Origin: an uncultured Selenomonadales bacterium | GTDB taxonomy: Bacteria > Bacillota > Negativicutes > Acidaminococcales > Acidaminococcaceae | Length of the DNA stretch: 64,000 nt | Assembly: GCA_900314855.1 (NCBI GenBank) | Contig: OMWZ01000013.1 | Location: 1 to 64,000 of the forward strand | Reading direction: 5' to 3' | In this document: piece after piece, positions 35,926 to 43,822 of the stretch | How the letters are laid out: each line of letters opens with the position of its first letter | How positions within the stretch are numbered: position 1 is the stretch's first letter | Notes under the pieces: model-generated | Seen by the model: only the letters and a program-made list of their open reading frames with translations | The model's database searches: none | What the model was told of the DNA's origin: nothing | Made by a program: the position numbers and the translations under genes

Positions 35926-35950
35926 CTTCATACCTCCATTTATTTTCTGA

Positions 35951-35962
35951 CTGACAAGTCAG
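35951..35962. promoter_or_regulatory. Operator-like inverted repeat in the tolC leader
   Basis: CTGAC-AA-GTCAG is a perfect 5-2-5 inverted repeat, flanked by another TGAC half on the plus-strand left. It lies 6 to 18 bases below the -10 box, around the expected start of transcription, where repressor binding (for example TetR type) would block tolC. No regulator gene is adjacent. Confidence 0.5.
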
Positions 35963-35968
35963 CAATTC

Positions 35969-35998
35969 ATTATAAAAACAAATTTTTAGGGATGTCAA
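35969..35998 (-). promoter_or_regulatory. Promoter of tolC
   Basis: TTGACA (35993-35998), 18 bases and TATAAT (35969-35974) on the minus strand are both perfect consensus hexamers. They lie 26 bases below the mlaD stop. Confidence 0.92.
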
Positions 35999-36023
35999 GT
36001 AAACTTACTGTGTCAAAAGCGTG

Positions 36024-37307
36024 TCAGAAATAGGTACGCAGACCCATATACACGTCGCCGGAATTCCCGTTGCGCACGTCCGTGCTTTCCACCGTCAGAT
36101 AAATGTCCGGCTTGAACTGATATTCCCCGCCCAGGCGGATTTTTAGGTCGTCCCAGTCGTAAAACTGGGAGTAGAGATGAAAATCGCGGTTCACATCGAA
36201 GCCGAGGCCGATGCCTTCGTGCCCCAGCATGGAGCCGGCGCTGACATCGAAACGGCGGAACTTTTTCCCGCCGTACAAGTCCAGCTTCGGATCGTCGCCC
36301 AGTCCCGACGCGCCGGCGTAGAGGTACGTCCCCTTGCCGGTCTTTTCAAAACGGAGTCCCGCGCTGCCGCGCCACTGGCCGTCATCCAAGCTGTGCAGCA
36401 GGTCCGCCCTGCCGTGGAAGTCGACCTTGTCCACGAAGGCTAGGGCCTTGTTGGCCCGGGCCGTCACGCTGCGCGTGTTATGCAGCGTCGCCTGGATATC
36501 CGCCTTCGTCTGCGGATCCCGGGCGACCTGGGCGAACAGGTTCGTCACTTCCTCCATATGCTGGCTTGTGGCCGCCAGATTCTGCGCCATCCGGGCCACT
36601 TCCCGGCCTGTGGCGCCGTTGTTGTCGACCCCGTTCAGGAGGCTTTCCACGTGGGCCGTCGTCTGGTTCAGGCGCACGGACATCTGGCTCAGCTGGGCTA
36701 CCATGTTCTTGATATCCGCCTGGTTGGCTTCCGCCGAATCGGCCATGACCTTCGTAAAGCGATTCAGGTTCTTGCTGATGTCCCCCATGGCGATAAAGCC
36801 TTCCCGCATGGACTGCTGGACCGCCTTGTCGCCGAAGATGTTGTTGAAAGCGTCCGCCACGCCTTCGACCTTCTCCATGACCTTTCCGGATGAGTTCATA
36901 AACTCATCCAGGCCGCCGCCGGGCGTCCCCGTCAAGTTGGAACCGGGCTTGACAAAGACGCCGCTCGCCCGCTCCGGCGGCTGAATCTGGACGAACTTTT
37001 CGCCCATGACGCCGTCCGAGCCGATGGAAAAAGACGAATCCATGGGAATCTGGACCTCTTTCTTCACATGCATGGTCACGACGACATGGCTGCCATCGAC
37101 CTTCATGTCCTTGACCGTCCCGACGGGCACGCCGGCATACCGCACCTGCCCGCCGGTCAACAACCCGTTGACCGAAGGATAGGTGACGTGCAAGTCATAG
37201 CCGCTGTCAAAGAGGCTGAAGGCCCCGAGAAAGCTGATCATCCCCGCCAGAAGGACGGCGCCGCCCAGGGTCAGGGCCCCTACTTTCACTTCACTGACCG
37301 ATTTCAT
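36024..37307 (-). CDS. mlaD: MlaD-type MCE protein with C-terminal beta-barrel-like domain
   Basis: This 427-residue protein has an N-terminal membrane anchor (about 10-30), an MCE domain (about 38-115, with GQVRYAGVPVGTV), a long helical/coiled stretch (about 130-290) and a strand-rich C-terminal domain (about 300-427, ending in Phe) that looks like an outer-membrane barrel. E. coli MlaD stops after about 180 residues. A trans-envelope MlaD with a fused barrel has been described in Veillonella, and this gene fits that plan. Such a protein would itself connect both membranes for phospholipid transport and remove the need for MlaC/MlaA. Its start overlaps the mlaF stop (ATGA). Confidence 0.9.
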   Translation of the reverse strand: MKSVSEVKVGALTLGGAVLLAGMISFLGAFSLFDSGYDLHVTYPSVNGLLTGGQVRYAGVPVGTVKDMKVDGSHVVVTMHVKKEVQIPMDSSFSIGSDGVMGEKFVQIQPPERASGVFVKPGSNLTGTPGGGLDEFMNSSGKVMEKVEGVADAFNNIFGDKAVQQSMREGFIAMGDISKNLNRFTKVMADSAEANQADIKNMVAQLSQMSVRLNQTTAHVESLLNGVDNNGATGREVARMAQNLAATSQHMEEVTNLFAQVARDPQTKADIQATLHNTRSVTARANKALAFVDKVDFHGRADLLHSLDDGQWRGSAGLRFEKTGKGTYLYAGASGLGDDPKLDLYGGKKFRRFDVSAGSMLGHEGIGLGFDVNRDFHLYSQFYDWDDLKIRLGGEYQFKPDIYLTVESTDVRNGNSGDVYMGLRTYF

Positions 37308-38062
37308 CGTACAAAAGCTCCTTCCGGCTCCTCGCCCGTAATGAATCCCCGGATCAGAGGATTGGACGAATTCCTGAATTCTTCCGGCGTCCCCACGGCG
37401 GCCACCTTGCCTTCGTCCAGCAGGGCCACCCGGTCCGCCGCCACATAGACCGATTCCATGTCGTGCGTGACCAGGATCGATGTCACGTTGTATTTATGCT
37501 GCGTTTCCCGGATGAGTTTGCTGATACTCATGGTCCGCAACGGATCAAGCCCTGCCGTCGGCTCGTCGTAGAGGACGATGCGCGGCCGGAACGCCAGGGC
37601 GCGGGCCAGGCTGACGCGTTTCTTCATGCCGCCGGACAATTCCGCGGGAAACTGGGATTTGGCGTCGAGCATGCCCACATCCCGCAGCAGGGCGTCGACA
37701 CGATCCCGGATTTCCGCCTCGGACAAGTGGAAATGCTGCCGCAGTCCGAAGGCTACATTTTCCCCCACATCGAGGAAATCGAAAAGGGCCGAATACTGGA
37801 AGACCATGCCGACGTGGCGGCGGATCTCATTCCATCCCTCCTCCGGCAAATGGGTCACGTCGCGGCCGGCCAGGAACACACGGCCGCCCGTCGGTTCCAG
37901 CAGGCCCGTCAGGACCTTCAGGATAGTGCTCTTGCCCGTTCCCGAAGGGCCGATGACCGCCATGGTCTCGCCGGGCACGACGTCCAGGTCGACGCCGGTC
38001 AGGACCCGTTTCTCCCCAAAGGAAACCTGCAGATGCTGCAGGGATATTTCGGAAATCGCCAT
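37304..38062 (-). CDS. mlaF: Phospholipid transport ABC ATPase MlaF
   Basis: This 252-residue cytoplasmic ATPase drives the Mla transporter. Walker A GPSGTGKST (residues about 35-43), signature LSGGMKKRVSLARAL, Walker B IVLYDEPTAGLDP and ILVTHDM are intact; the GGMKKR variant of the signature is typical of MlaF/Mkl ATPases. It lies 10 bases after mlaE and overlaps mlaD by four bases. Confidence 0.94.
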   Translation of the reverse strand: MAISEISLQHLQVSFGEKRVLTGVDLDVVPGETMAVIGPSGTGKSTILKVLTGLLEPTGGRVFLAGRDVTHLPEEGWNEIRRHVGMVFQYSALFDFLDVGENVAFGLRQHFHLSEAEIRDRVDALLRDVGMLDAKSQFPAELSGGMKKRVSLARALAFRPRIVLYDEPTAGLDPLRTMSISKLIRETQHKYNVTSILVTHDMESVYVAADRVALLDEGKVAAVGTPEEFRNSSNPLIRGFITGEEPEGAFVR

Positions 38063-38072
38063 AATGCCTCAC

Positions 38073-38849
38073 TCAATCGCCTACGTAGAGCAGGACCGTC
38101 ATAAAATAATCCGTAATGAAAATCAGGATGATGGACAAGACCACGGAGGCCGTCGTCGCCAGGCCGACCCCTTCGGCGCCCTGCTTCGCGTGAAGCCCCT
38201 TGTAGCAGCCCACGATGGCGATGATGGCGCCGAACACGACCCCTTTGATCATCCCGCCGAACAGGTCAAAGGAATCGCACAGGGTCTTGATGGAATTGAT
38301 GTACGTGAAAGAGCTGATGCCGGCGTAGAAATGGGCCACCACATAGCCGCCGGCATTGCCGATGAAGTTGCCGAACACGATGAGGACGGGCATCATCAGG
38401 GAAATGGCCAAAAAACGCGGGCAGACGAGATAACGGACCGGGCTCGTCGCCATGACCCGCAGGGCATCGATCTGCTCCGTGACCTTCATGGTCCCCAGCT
38501 CCGCCGCGATGGCCGCGCCGATCCGGCCGGCCACGACGACGCCCGACAGGACGGGCACCAGTTCGCGTCCCATGGCAATGGCCACGATGCCGCCGACCGT
38601 GTTCGACGCCCCGAGGGTAACGAATTCCTTCGCCGTCTGGACGGAGAAAACCATGCCCACGCAAAGCATCGTCAGCAGAACGATCGGCAGGGAGTCCGCC
38701 CCCAGGAGGGCCATCTGCCGCAGGGTTTCCCGGCCATCGACCGCGCGGAGGCGCTTCAGGACATCGGCGAAAAGAAGCGTCATGCCCCCGGCGGAACGGG
38801 AAAAGTCGATCATTTTGCGCCCGATGGCGGCGCACATATCCTGCAGCAT
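38073..38849 (-). CDS. mlaE: Phospholipid transport permease MlaE
   Basis: This 258-residue integral membrane protein of the MlaE/YrbE family has five to six membrane helices and the conserved RIGAAIAAELGTMKVTEQ region near the middle. It forms the permease with MlaF and holds MlaD. The start follows AAAGGAG. The operon order is lipoyl-like, S55 peptidase, mlaE, mlaF, mlaD. Confidence 0.94.
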   Translation of the reverse strand: MLQDMCAAIGRKMIDFSRSAGGMTLLFADVLKRLRAVDGRETLRQMALLGADSLPIVLLTMLCVGMVFSVQTAKEFVTLGASNTVGGIVAIAMGRELVPVLSGVVVAGRIGAAIAAELGTMKVTEQIDALRVMATSPVRYLVCPRFLAISLMMPVLIVFGNFIGNAGGYVVAHFYAGISSFTYINSIKTLCDSFDLFGGMIKGVVFGAIIAIVGCYKGLHAKQGAEGVGLATTASVVLSIILIFITDYFMTVLLYVGD

Positions 38850-38899
38850 GGCCTCACTCCTTTCTGTGGGTTTCCCGCCCTTCCTCCCCGCGTCCCTTG

Positions 38900-40693
38900 T
38901 CAGCGGGAGGATTTGACCTTGACCGTAACCGTCGTTTCCCCGTCGATAATATAATCCAGGGGCGTCACCTGCCGGTGGGGGCCGCCGGCCATCATCGCCG
39001 TCAAGGACGGGCCCGAGGTTCCCTCCGGGCCGGTCGGGGCCGTCGCCGTCTTGCGGGCGGCGTATTCCACGATCAGGTCATTGTTGCGGACCGCGTTGTT
39101 CACTTCGCGCACATAATCACGCAGGCGGAGCTTGCGTTTCTTTTCCGCTTCCTTCGCCTTGGTCTTTTCCTTGTCCGTGTCGCCGGAAGGCTGTGGATCC
39201 TCGCCGTCGACGGTCGGGACTCCGGCCGCCTTCTGGTTGCGCAGCAGTTCCTGGATCCAGTTCAGGGAAGCGCCGCCCTTGACGGCGAGACGGACCGTGC
39301 CTGCCGCGTCTTCCGGCAGTTTGTAGGAAATGGTACGGACCATCGGCGCGACACGGTACGGTTTCAGCGTCACCTCGAGATGGATCGTGTCGCCGGCCCG
39401 GGGATGTTCTTCCCGTACTTTGGCCGACTGGATTTCCGCCACCAGGCTGTCCGTGCTCAGATCGACCTTGACGTCGACCTGCTGGATCCGCACGGCTTCC
39501 AGTTTGTTGCGCAGGAAGACGTTCACGGCCTCCTGCAGTTCCGCCGTGACGGAATCAAAAAGCTTGTCCGGGCTGTAGAACATATTCTGCCGCGTAACGC
39601 GCAAGGGCTTTCCCTCGCTGTCCGTGGCGGCGATATCGAAGAAAATCCGGCTGGACCCTCCCGCGGCCGTATCGGCGACCTTGGAGGCCAGGGACAGGGC
39701 CGCCGCGGAAATGAGGTCCGGCGCCAGCAACGGGTCGTGGACCACCTGGACGCGGGCCGTGGCGCTGGCGGAACGGTCCATGTCCGTAGCGGCGATGTAG
39801 ACCGGGATGGCCGCCGGACGGCCGCCTGTTTTCCCGGCCACGCCGGCGCTCCGGTCCTGGAAAACGGTTCCGACAGGGGCGCCGAGGGACCCGACCTTAT
39901 AGGAAGTCTGCAAGTTGGGCAGCGAGGCGAGAATCCAGGCCTTGGTCAGGAAGAAATCCGCGTCCCCCCGTTGGACAAAGGGATGGCCGAAGGCCAGGAT
40001 CCGGCCTTGTTCATCCGTCCAGGTGACCGTGCCGATGGCGCCCATGGTCAGGTCCCCCGTCATGAGGGCTACCCCGACGGCGCTGCCAGGCTGCAGGTCC
40101 GCCACGAATTCCGCCGTGCCGGGAACGGCCGCCTCAGAAACATCCAGCCCCTGCCTAGCCAGGTCCCGTTTCAGGACCGCCAGGGCCTGGTCCGTGAAAC
40201 CGCCGGCCAAAAGCCGCGTCCCCACGGGCAGGCTGCCTTCCCTGGCGGCCGCCGGGAGCAGGCCGCGGCGCGGCACGGCAGGATTCAGCAGGGCCAGCAT
40301 GGCCTCGATGGGCTGGAGGAAACAGTAGCGCGGATCGTTAAAGGCCTTGCCGAAGGCGACAGCCCCGGCCAGCCGGCCGTCCAGGTAGACGGGACTGCCG
40401 CTCATGCCCTGGGAGATGCCGCCGCTGCGTTCCATGACATCTCCGCCGGCCTTGATCAGGATCTGGTACCCCTGGGCATCATTGCCCGTGACGCCCAGCA
40501 CTTCCACGGGGAAGGTTTCAATCGTATCGCCCTGCAGGACCGTTTTGGCATAGCCCGTCATGCCCGGGCGGATCTGTTCCACCGGCAGAATGGGCGTGCG
40601 GGCGGCAGCCGTCCCCGCCAGCCGGGCCGTGCCTAGCCAAAGCGCGCAGAAGGCGCACAGGACGCACAAGATATTCCTAAGGATGTGTCTCAA
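38900..40693 (-). CDS. SpoIVB-type (S55) serine peptidase domain protein with permuted motif order
   Basis: This 597-residue protein has an N-terminal signal or anchor (about 5-30), the S55 serine motif SQGMSGSP (Ser98) followed by GRLAGAV, and a later His motif ILAFGHPF (His237) preceded by GAIGTVTW. In SpoIVB, as I remember it, the His block comes before the Ser block; here the order is reversed. The rest (about 270-597) is strand-rich, with a charged Lys/Glu segment near 500-530. It is probably envelope-exposed and its substrate is unknown. The start is TTG at 40693 with AGGAG seven bases upstream. It is co-transcribed with mlaEFD. Confidence 0.8.
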   Translation of the reverse strand: MRHILRNILCVLCAFCALWLGTARLAGTAAARTPILPVEQIRPGMTGYAKTVLQGDTIETFPVEVLGVTGNDAQGYQILIKAGGDVMERSGGISQGMSGSPVYLDGRLAGAVAFGKAFNDPRYCFLQPIEAMLALLNPAVPRRGLLPAAAREGSLPVGTRLLAGGFTDQALAVLKRDLARQGLDVSEAAVPGTAEFVADLQPGSAVGVALMTGDLTMGAIGTVTWTDEQGRILAFGHPFVQRGDADFFLTKAWILASLPNLQTSYKVGSLGAPVGTVFQDRSAGVAGKTGGRPAAIPVYIAATDMDRSASATARVQVVHDPLLAPDLISAAALSLASKVADTAAGGSSRIFFDIAATDSEGKPLRVTRQNMFYSPDKLFDSVTAELQEAVNVFLRNKLEAVRIQQVDVKVDLSTDSLVAEIQSAKVREEHPRAGDTIHLEVTLKPYRVAPMVRTISYKLPEDAAGTVRLAVKGGASLNWIQELLRNQKAAGVPTVDGEDPQPSGDTDKEKTKAKEAEKKRKLRLRDYVREVNNAVRNNDLIVEYAARKTATAPTGPEGTSGPSLTAMMAGGPHRQVTPLDYIIDGETTVTVKVKSSR

Positions 40694-40739
40694 AGTGATT
40701 CTCCTACGTAGTGATGTGAACCGCAGCGCTGTTTCCTGC

Positions 40740-41048
40740 TTACGGCTCGATTTCCGCGACGGCCTGGCCGCCGGAGATGGTCTGCCCCGCCTGGACGGAA
40801 ACGGACTTCACCGTACCGGATACGGTCGCGCGGGACGCCGGCATGGCGCCCATCAGGGTCTTGACCTGGACGAGCACGTCGCCCTGCCGCACGGTCTGTC
40901 CGACCCGAACGAGGCCTTCGGCCTGGACGACGCCGCTCAAGGTGCTTTTCTGGACCACGCCGGCCGCGAACGCCAGGGAATAGAGTCCCACCGCCGCCGC
41001 AGCCACCGCCGCCGCCATCACATATTTCCACGTTGCCAATCTGCGCAT
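40740..41048 (-). CDS. Small exported biotinyl/lipoyl-like protein
   Basis: This 102-residue protein has an N-terminal signal/anchor (about 8-28) followed by one small beta-barrel of biotinyl-lipoyl type (QAEGLVRVGQTVRQGDVLVQVKT ... VSVQAGQTISGGQAVAEIEP in outline). The usual biotin site AMKM is absent, so it is unlikely to be biotinylated. The fold is also used by HlyD-type adaptors, but the coiled coil is missing. ATG at 41048 has GGAGG upstream. It is first in the Mla operon, and its function is unknown. Confidence 0.72.
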   Translation of the reverse strand: MRRLATWKYVMAAAVAAAAVGLYSLAFAAGVVQKSTLSGVVQAEGLVRVGQTVRQGDVLVQVKTLMGAMPASRATVSGTVKSVSVQAGQTISGGQAVAEIEP

Positions 41049-41150
41049 CCCGATTCCTCCTTCCCTCAGGATCCCTGCCGCGCCGGCGGCGGGACAGGGA
41101 TCAAAAACCAACCAGGCGGTTCCTTTTCGTTATAATTGTCCATTCCAATC

Positions 41151-41179
41151 ATTATACACCGAAACAGCCTGCTTGGCAA
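41151..41179 (-). promoter_or_regulatory. Promoter of the lipoyl-like/S55/mlaEFD operon
   Basis: TTGCCA (41174-41179), 17 bases and TATAAT (41151-41156) on the minus strand, about 103 bases above the first gene. The 224-base gap (41049-41272) otherwise holds only GC-rich sequence after the preceding gene. Confidence 0.88.
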
Positions 41180-41272
41180 AATTCTGACCGGTCAGTCCGC
41201 AGGCTTCCGTCCGCCCGGAAACCCCGGCCCATCCGGAAATCCGGGCCGCCGGGTGCCGCCAGACGACGGCTC

Positions 41273-42667
41273 CTACTTGCGGAAGACGCCCAAGGCGATG
41301 CTGACGGGGCGTTCCTGCCCGTCGGAGGGCTGGTTGCGGACCACGCCGTCCAGGACGAGTTCGGAAGAACCACCGCCGTCAAAGTTTACGGCATCCCTGG
41401 CGCCGAAACGGCGCAGGTACCAGGCAAACTCTTTCAAGGTCATGCCGGCCGAATACTGGCTGCGGCCGTCGACCACCATCAGGATCAGGGAGCCGTCCGC
41501 CTTGACGCCGGCCCCCGTGCGGGGCGCGCGGCCGTTGGCAATGTCCGGCGCCATCTGTTCCTGGGCGGAGCGGACGTTGATCGTGCCGTCCTCCACCAGG
41601 GAGGGCCCGGCGCCGACGACCATGCGCAGGAGATCCGCAGCATGGTTGCCCAGGGTCTGTGTCACCGTGACGCGGTCCCCGGGCCGGAGGCCCGCCAGGG
41701 CATCCGCCTTGGCGCCGTGGGCCGACAGGACGAGGGCCCCCGGCTCCAGCGCCATGTTGCCCTGGGTCGACACGGCCGTCACGCGGCCCTCTTTCACCTT
41801 GATTTCCCGGCCGAAGGCGTTCGTCCGCGTCGACGGCCCGTAATAGCGGTTATAGACGATCAAGTCCTGGGCCAGCCGCTGGCGGTTAACGCCCGTAACG
41901 GCCAGGGCCGTCCCCGCGCCGGCACGCACCGTGCCGCTATAGGACAAATCCCGCAGGACCTGCCAGCGGCCCGCGGCATCCATCCCCAGGGCGCTGCGGG
42001 GCGTACTGTCGCCGCCGAAAAACTCCCCGTCCCACTTGCAGTTGCCGATGACCCAGCCATCCGTATCGAAGTAGCAGGCATTGACGGCGGCGCGGGCGCC
42101 GGCCCCCTGGACAGCCTTGCTCAGCCGCCCCCGTCCGTTCCGGTCCAGGGCCGCAGAAAAAGGTTTCACGAAATAGGCGCTGTCCGGCGCCAGGGTCAGG
42201 GCATAGAGCCGCACGACCTTGCCGTCCATGTCATCCTGCCAGTATGTGTATTGCAGGCCCTGGCCCAACTCCCGCGTTTCGCGGATGATCTGGATCCGGT
42301 ACAAGTCGAGGACCAGCCGGTCGGGCTTTTTCAGGAGCAGCACCCGGTGCTGCCCGGCCTTGGTCAGGTCGACTTCGAGACGGCATTTGTCCCGGCCCCG
42401 GGGAAGGACCGTGAGGGATCGTACGGCCTTGTCTTTCGGCGTCTGGCTGAACTTTTTCAGGGTCTTCGTATCCAGGTCCAGACGGAGCGTCGTCCCGTCC
42501 ACATCTTCCTTGTACGTCACGGGCGCGTCCAAATCCAGGACGACGCGCACCTTCGTCGGGCTCGTACTGACCCGCAGACTCGTGACGGCCGCCTGGGCCG
42601 TCGCCTGCCCCCACAGCAGGACAGCGCCGAGCAGGCCTGCCAGCCGTCTGATGCTTCTTCTTTCCAT
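41273..42667 (-). CDS. Exported AMIN-like plus phosphodiester glycosidase (NAGPA) domain protein
   Basis: This 464-residue protein has a signal peptide (about 1-27, ending AQA), an AMIN-like beta domain (about 28-120, often binding peptidoglycan or polymer) and a NAGPA-type domain (about 170-464) with the family motifs NACYF, PRTGAG and FDGGGSSELV. NAGPA-family proteins cleave GlcNAc-1-phosphodiesters or related cell-wall links. The target is unknown, but murA and mreB upstream point to the cell wall. ATG at 42667 has AAAGGA upstream. A terminator lies just above it, so expression is probably by readthrough. Confidence 0.83.
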   Translation of the reverse strand: MERRSIRRLAGLLGAVLLWGQATAQAAVTSLRVSTSPTKVRVVLDLDAPVTYKEDVDGTTLRLDLDTKTLKKFSQTPKDKAVRSLTVLPRGRDKCRLEVDLTKAGQHRVLLLKKPDRLVLDLYRIQIIRETRELGQGLQYTYWQDDMDGKVVRLYALTLAPDSAYFVKPFSAALDRNGRGRLSKAVQGAGARAAVNACYFDTDGWVIGNCKWDGEFFGGDSTPRSALGMDAAGRWQVLRDLSYSGTVRAGAGTALAVTGVNRQRLAQDLIVYNRYYGPSTRTNAFGREIKVKEGRVTAVSTQGNMALEPGALVLSAHGAKADALAGLRPGDRVTVTQTLGNHAADLLRMVVGAGPSLVEDGTINVRSAQEQMAPDIANGRAPRTGAGVKADGSLILMVVDGRSQYSAGMTLKEFAWYLRRFGARDAVNFDGGGSSELVLDGVVRNQPSDGQERPVSIALGVFRK

Positions 42668-42686
42668 GCGTTCCTTTCTTCTTTTC

Positions 42687-42734
42687 AAAAACGGGAAAAC
42701 GGCCGGATGGGGCAATTGCCACCATCCTGGCCGT
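42687..42734 (-). terminator. Terminator after mreB
   Basis: A 12-bp stem with one bulged base (42699-42710 with 42722-42734) is followed on the minus strand by TTTTCCCGTTTTT. It lies 46 bases after mreB and above the NAGPA-type gene. Confidence 0.78.
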
Positions 42735-42780
42735 CTTCCGGAATCCCGGCTGCCGGGCGGTCCGTCCGGACAGCCCCGCG

Positions 42781-43803
42781 TCAAAACATGGCGTTGCTGA
42801 AAACCGTCCCCGGACGCAGCTTATCGAGATTTTCCAAGGCCTTGCCCGTACCGACCGCCACGCAGTCCAAGGGGTTTTCGGCCACAATGACCTTGATGCC
42901 CGTGTTCTTGCTCAGCATATGGGCCAGGCCGCCCAGGAGGGCGCCGCCGCCGGTCAGGCAGATCCCGTTTTCCACGATGTCCGCCGACAGCTCGGGCGGG
43001 CACTTTTCCAAAACGGAACGGATCCGGCCAAAAAGGCTGTCCAGGGGCTCTTGCAGGGCTTCGCGGACATCCTTCGACGTCAGGGTCAGGCTGACCGGCA
43101 TGCCGTTGACCGTATTCTGGGCCGTCATGTCCATGGATTTGGGCACCGCGTCGGGATCCACGTTACCGACGTCGATCTTCACCTTCTCGGCCAGGGTTTC
43201 GCCGATAAGGCAGTTATATTCCTTTTTCACATAGCGGACGATAGCTTCGTTGAACTTGTCGCCGCCGATCCGGACCGAATCGGAATCCACGACGCCGCCG
43301 AGGCTCAGGATCGCGATGTCCGTCGTGCCGCCGCCGATATCGACAACCATCTTGCCCGACGGGACCATGATGTCCAGCCCGGCGCCGAGGGCCGCCGCCA
43401 GCGGTTCCTCAATCAGGTACGTCTTGGACACGCCGGCCTGGATTGTCGCTTCCAGGACCGCCCGCTTTTCCACGGACGTAATATTCACGGGGATGCAGGT
43501 CATGACGCGGGGCCGGAAAAAGAAGCTCTTCCCCGCCACCTTGTGGATCAAATATTCCAGCATCTTCTGCGTAATCGTATAGTTCGCAATGACCCCTTCG
43601 CGCAGCGGCCGCACCGCGACGATGCCGTGGGGCGTGCGGCCCAGCATCTCCCGGGCTTCCGAGCCGACGGCAAGGATCTTGTTCGTCTTTTTTTCCACTG
43701 CCACGACGGAAGGCTCGTTCAGCACGGTCCCCTTCCCTTTCACATATACGAGGATATTGGCAGTCCCCAAATCAATTCCAATGTCTGTCGATCCGCTGAA
43801 CAT
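42781..43803 (-). CDS. mreB: Rod-shape actin MreB
   Basis: This 340-residue bacterial actin organises lateral cell-wall synthesis. The phosphate-1 motif DIGIDLGTANILVYV, phosphate-2 VVDIGGGTTDIA and adenosine motif LTGGGALLGGL are intact. It lies 19 bases after murA; the murA-mreB/mbl pairing is also seen in Firmicutes. It could equally be called mbl. No mreC/mreD follow. Confidence 0.94.
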   Translation of the reverse strand: MFSGSTDIGIDLGTANILVYVKGKGTVLNEPSVVAVEKKTNKILAVGSEAREMLGRTPHGIVAVRPLREGVIANYTITQKMLEYLIHKVAGKSFFFRPRVMTCIPVNITSVEKRAVLEATIQAGVSKTYLIEEPLAAALGAGLDIMVPSGKMVVDIGGGTTDIAILSLGGVVDSDSVRIGGDKFNEAIVRYVKKEYNCLIGETLAEKVKIDVGNVDPDAVPKSMDMTAQNTVNGMPVSLTLTSKDVREALQEPLDSLFGRIRSVLEKCPPELSADIVENGICLTGGGALLGGLAHMLSKNTGIKVIVAENPLDCVAVGTGKALENLDKLRPGTVFSNAMF

Positions 43804-43822
43804 AATCCGTCTCCTTCTTTAT

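Noticed and set aside
36024-36180. Possible frameshift joining mlaD to a separate outer-membrane protein gene
   Set aside because: The frame is continuous from the MCE domain to the terminal Phe, with no internal ribosome site or start at the junction, so it is treated as a true fusion.
38897-40636. A 579-codon plus-strand frame opposite the S55 peptidase gene
   Set aside because: No signal peptide, ribosome site or motif. The minus-strand frame has a signal segment, GMSGSP and a good ribosome site.
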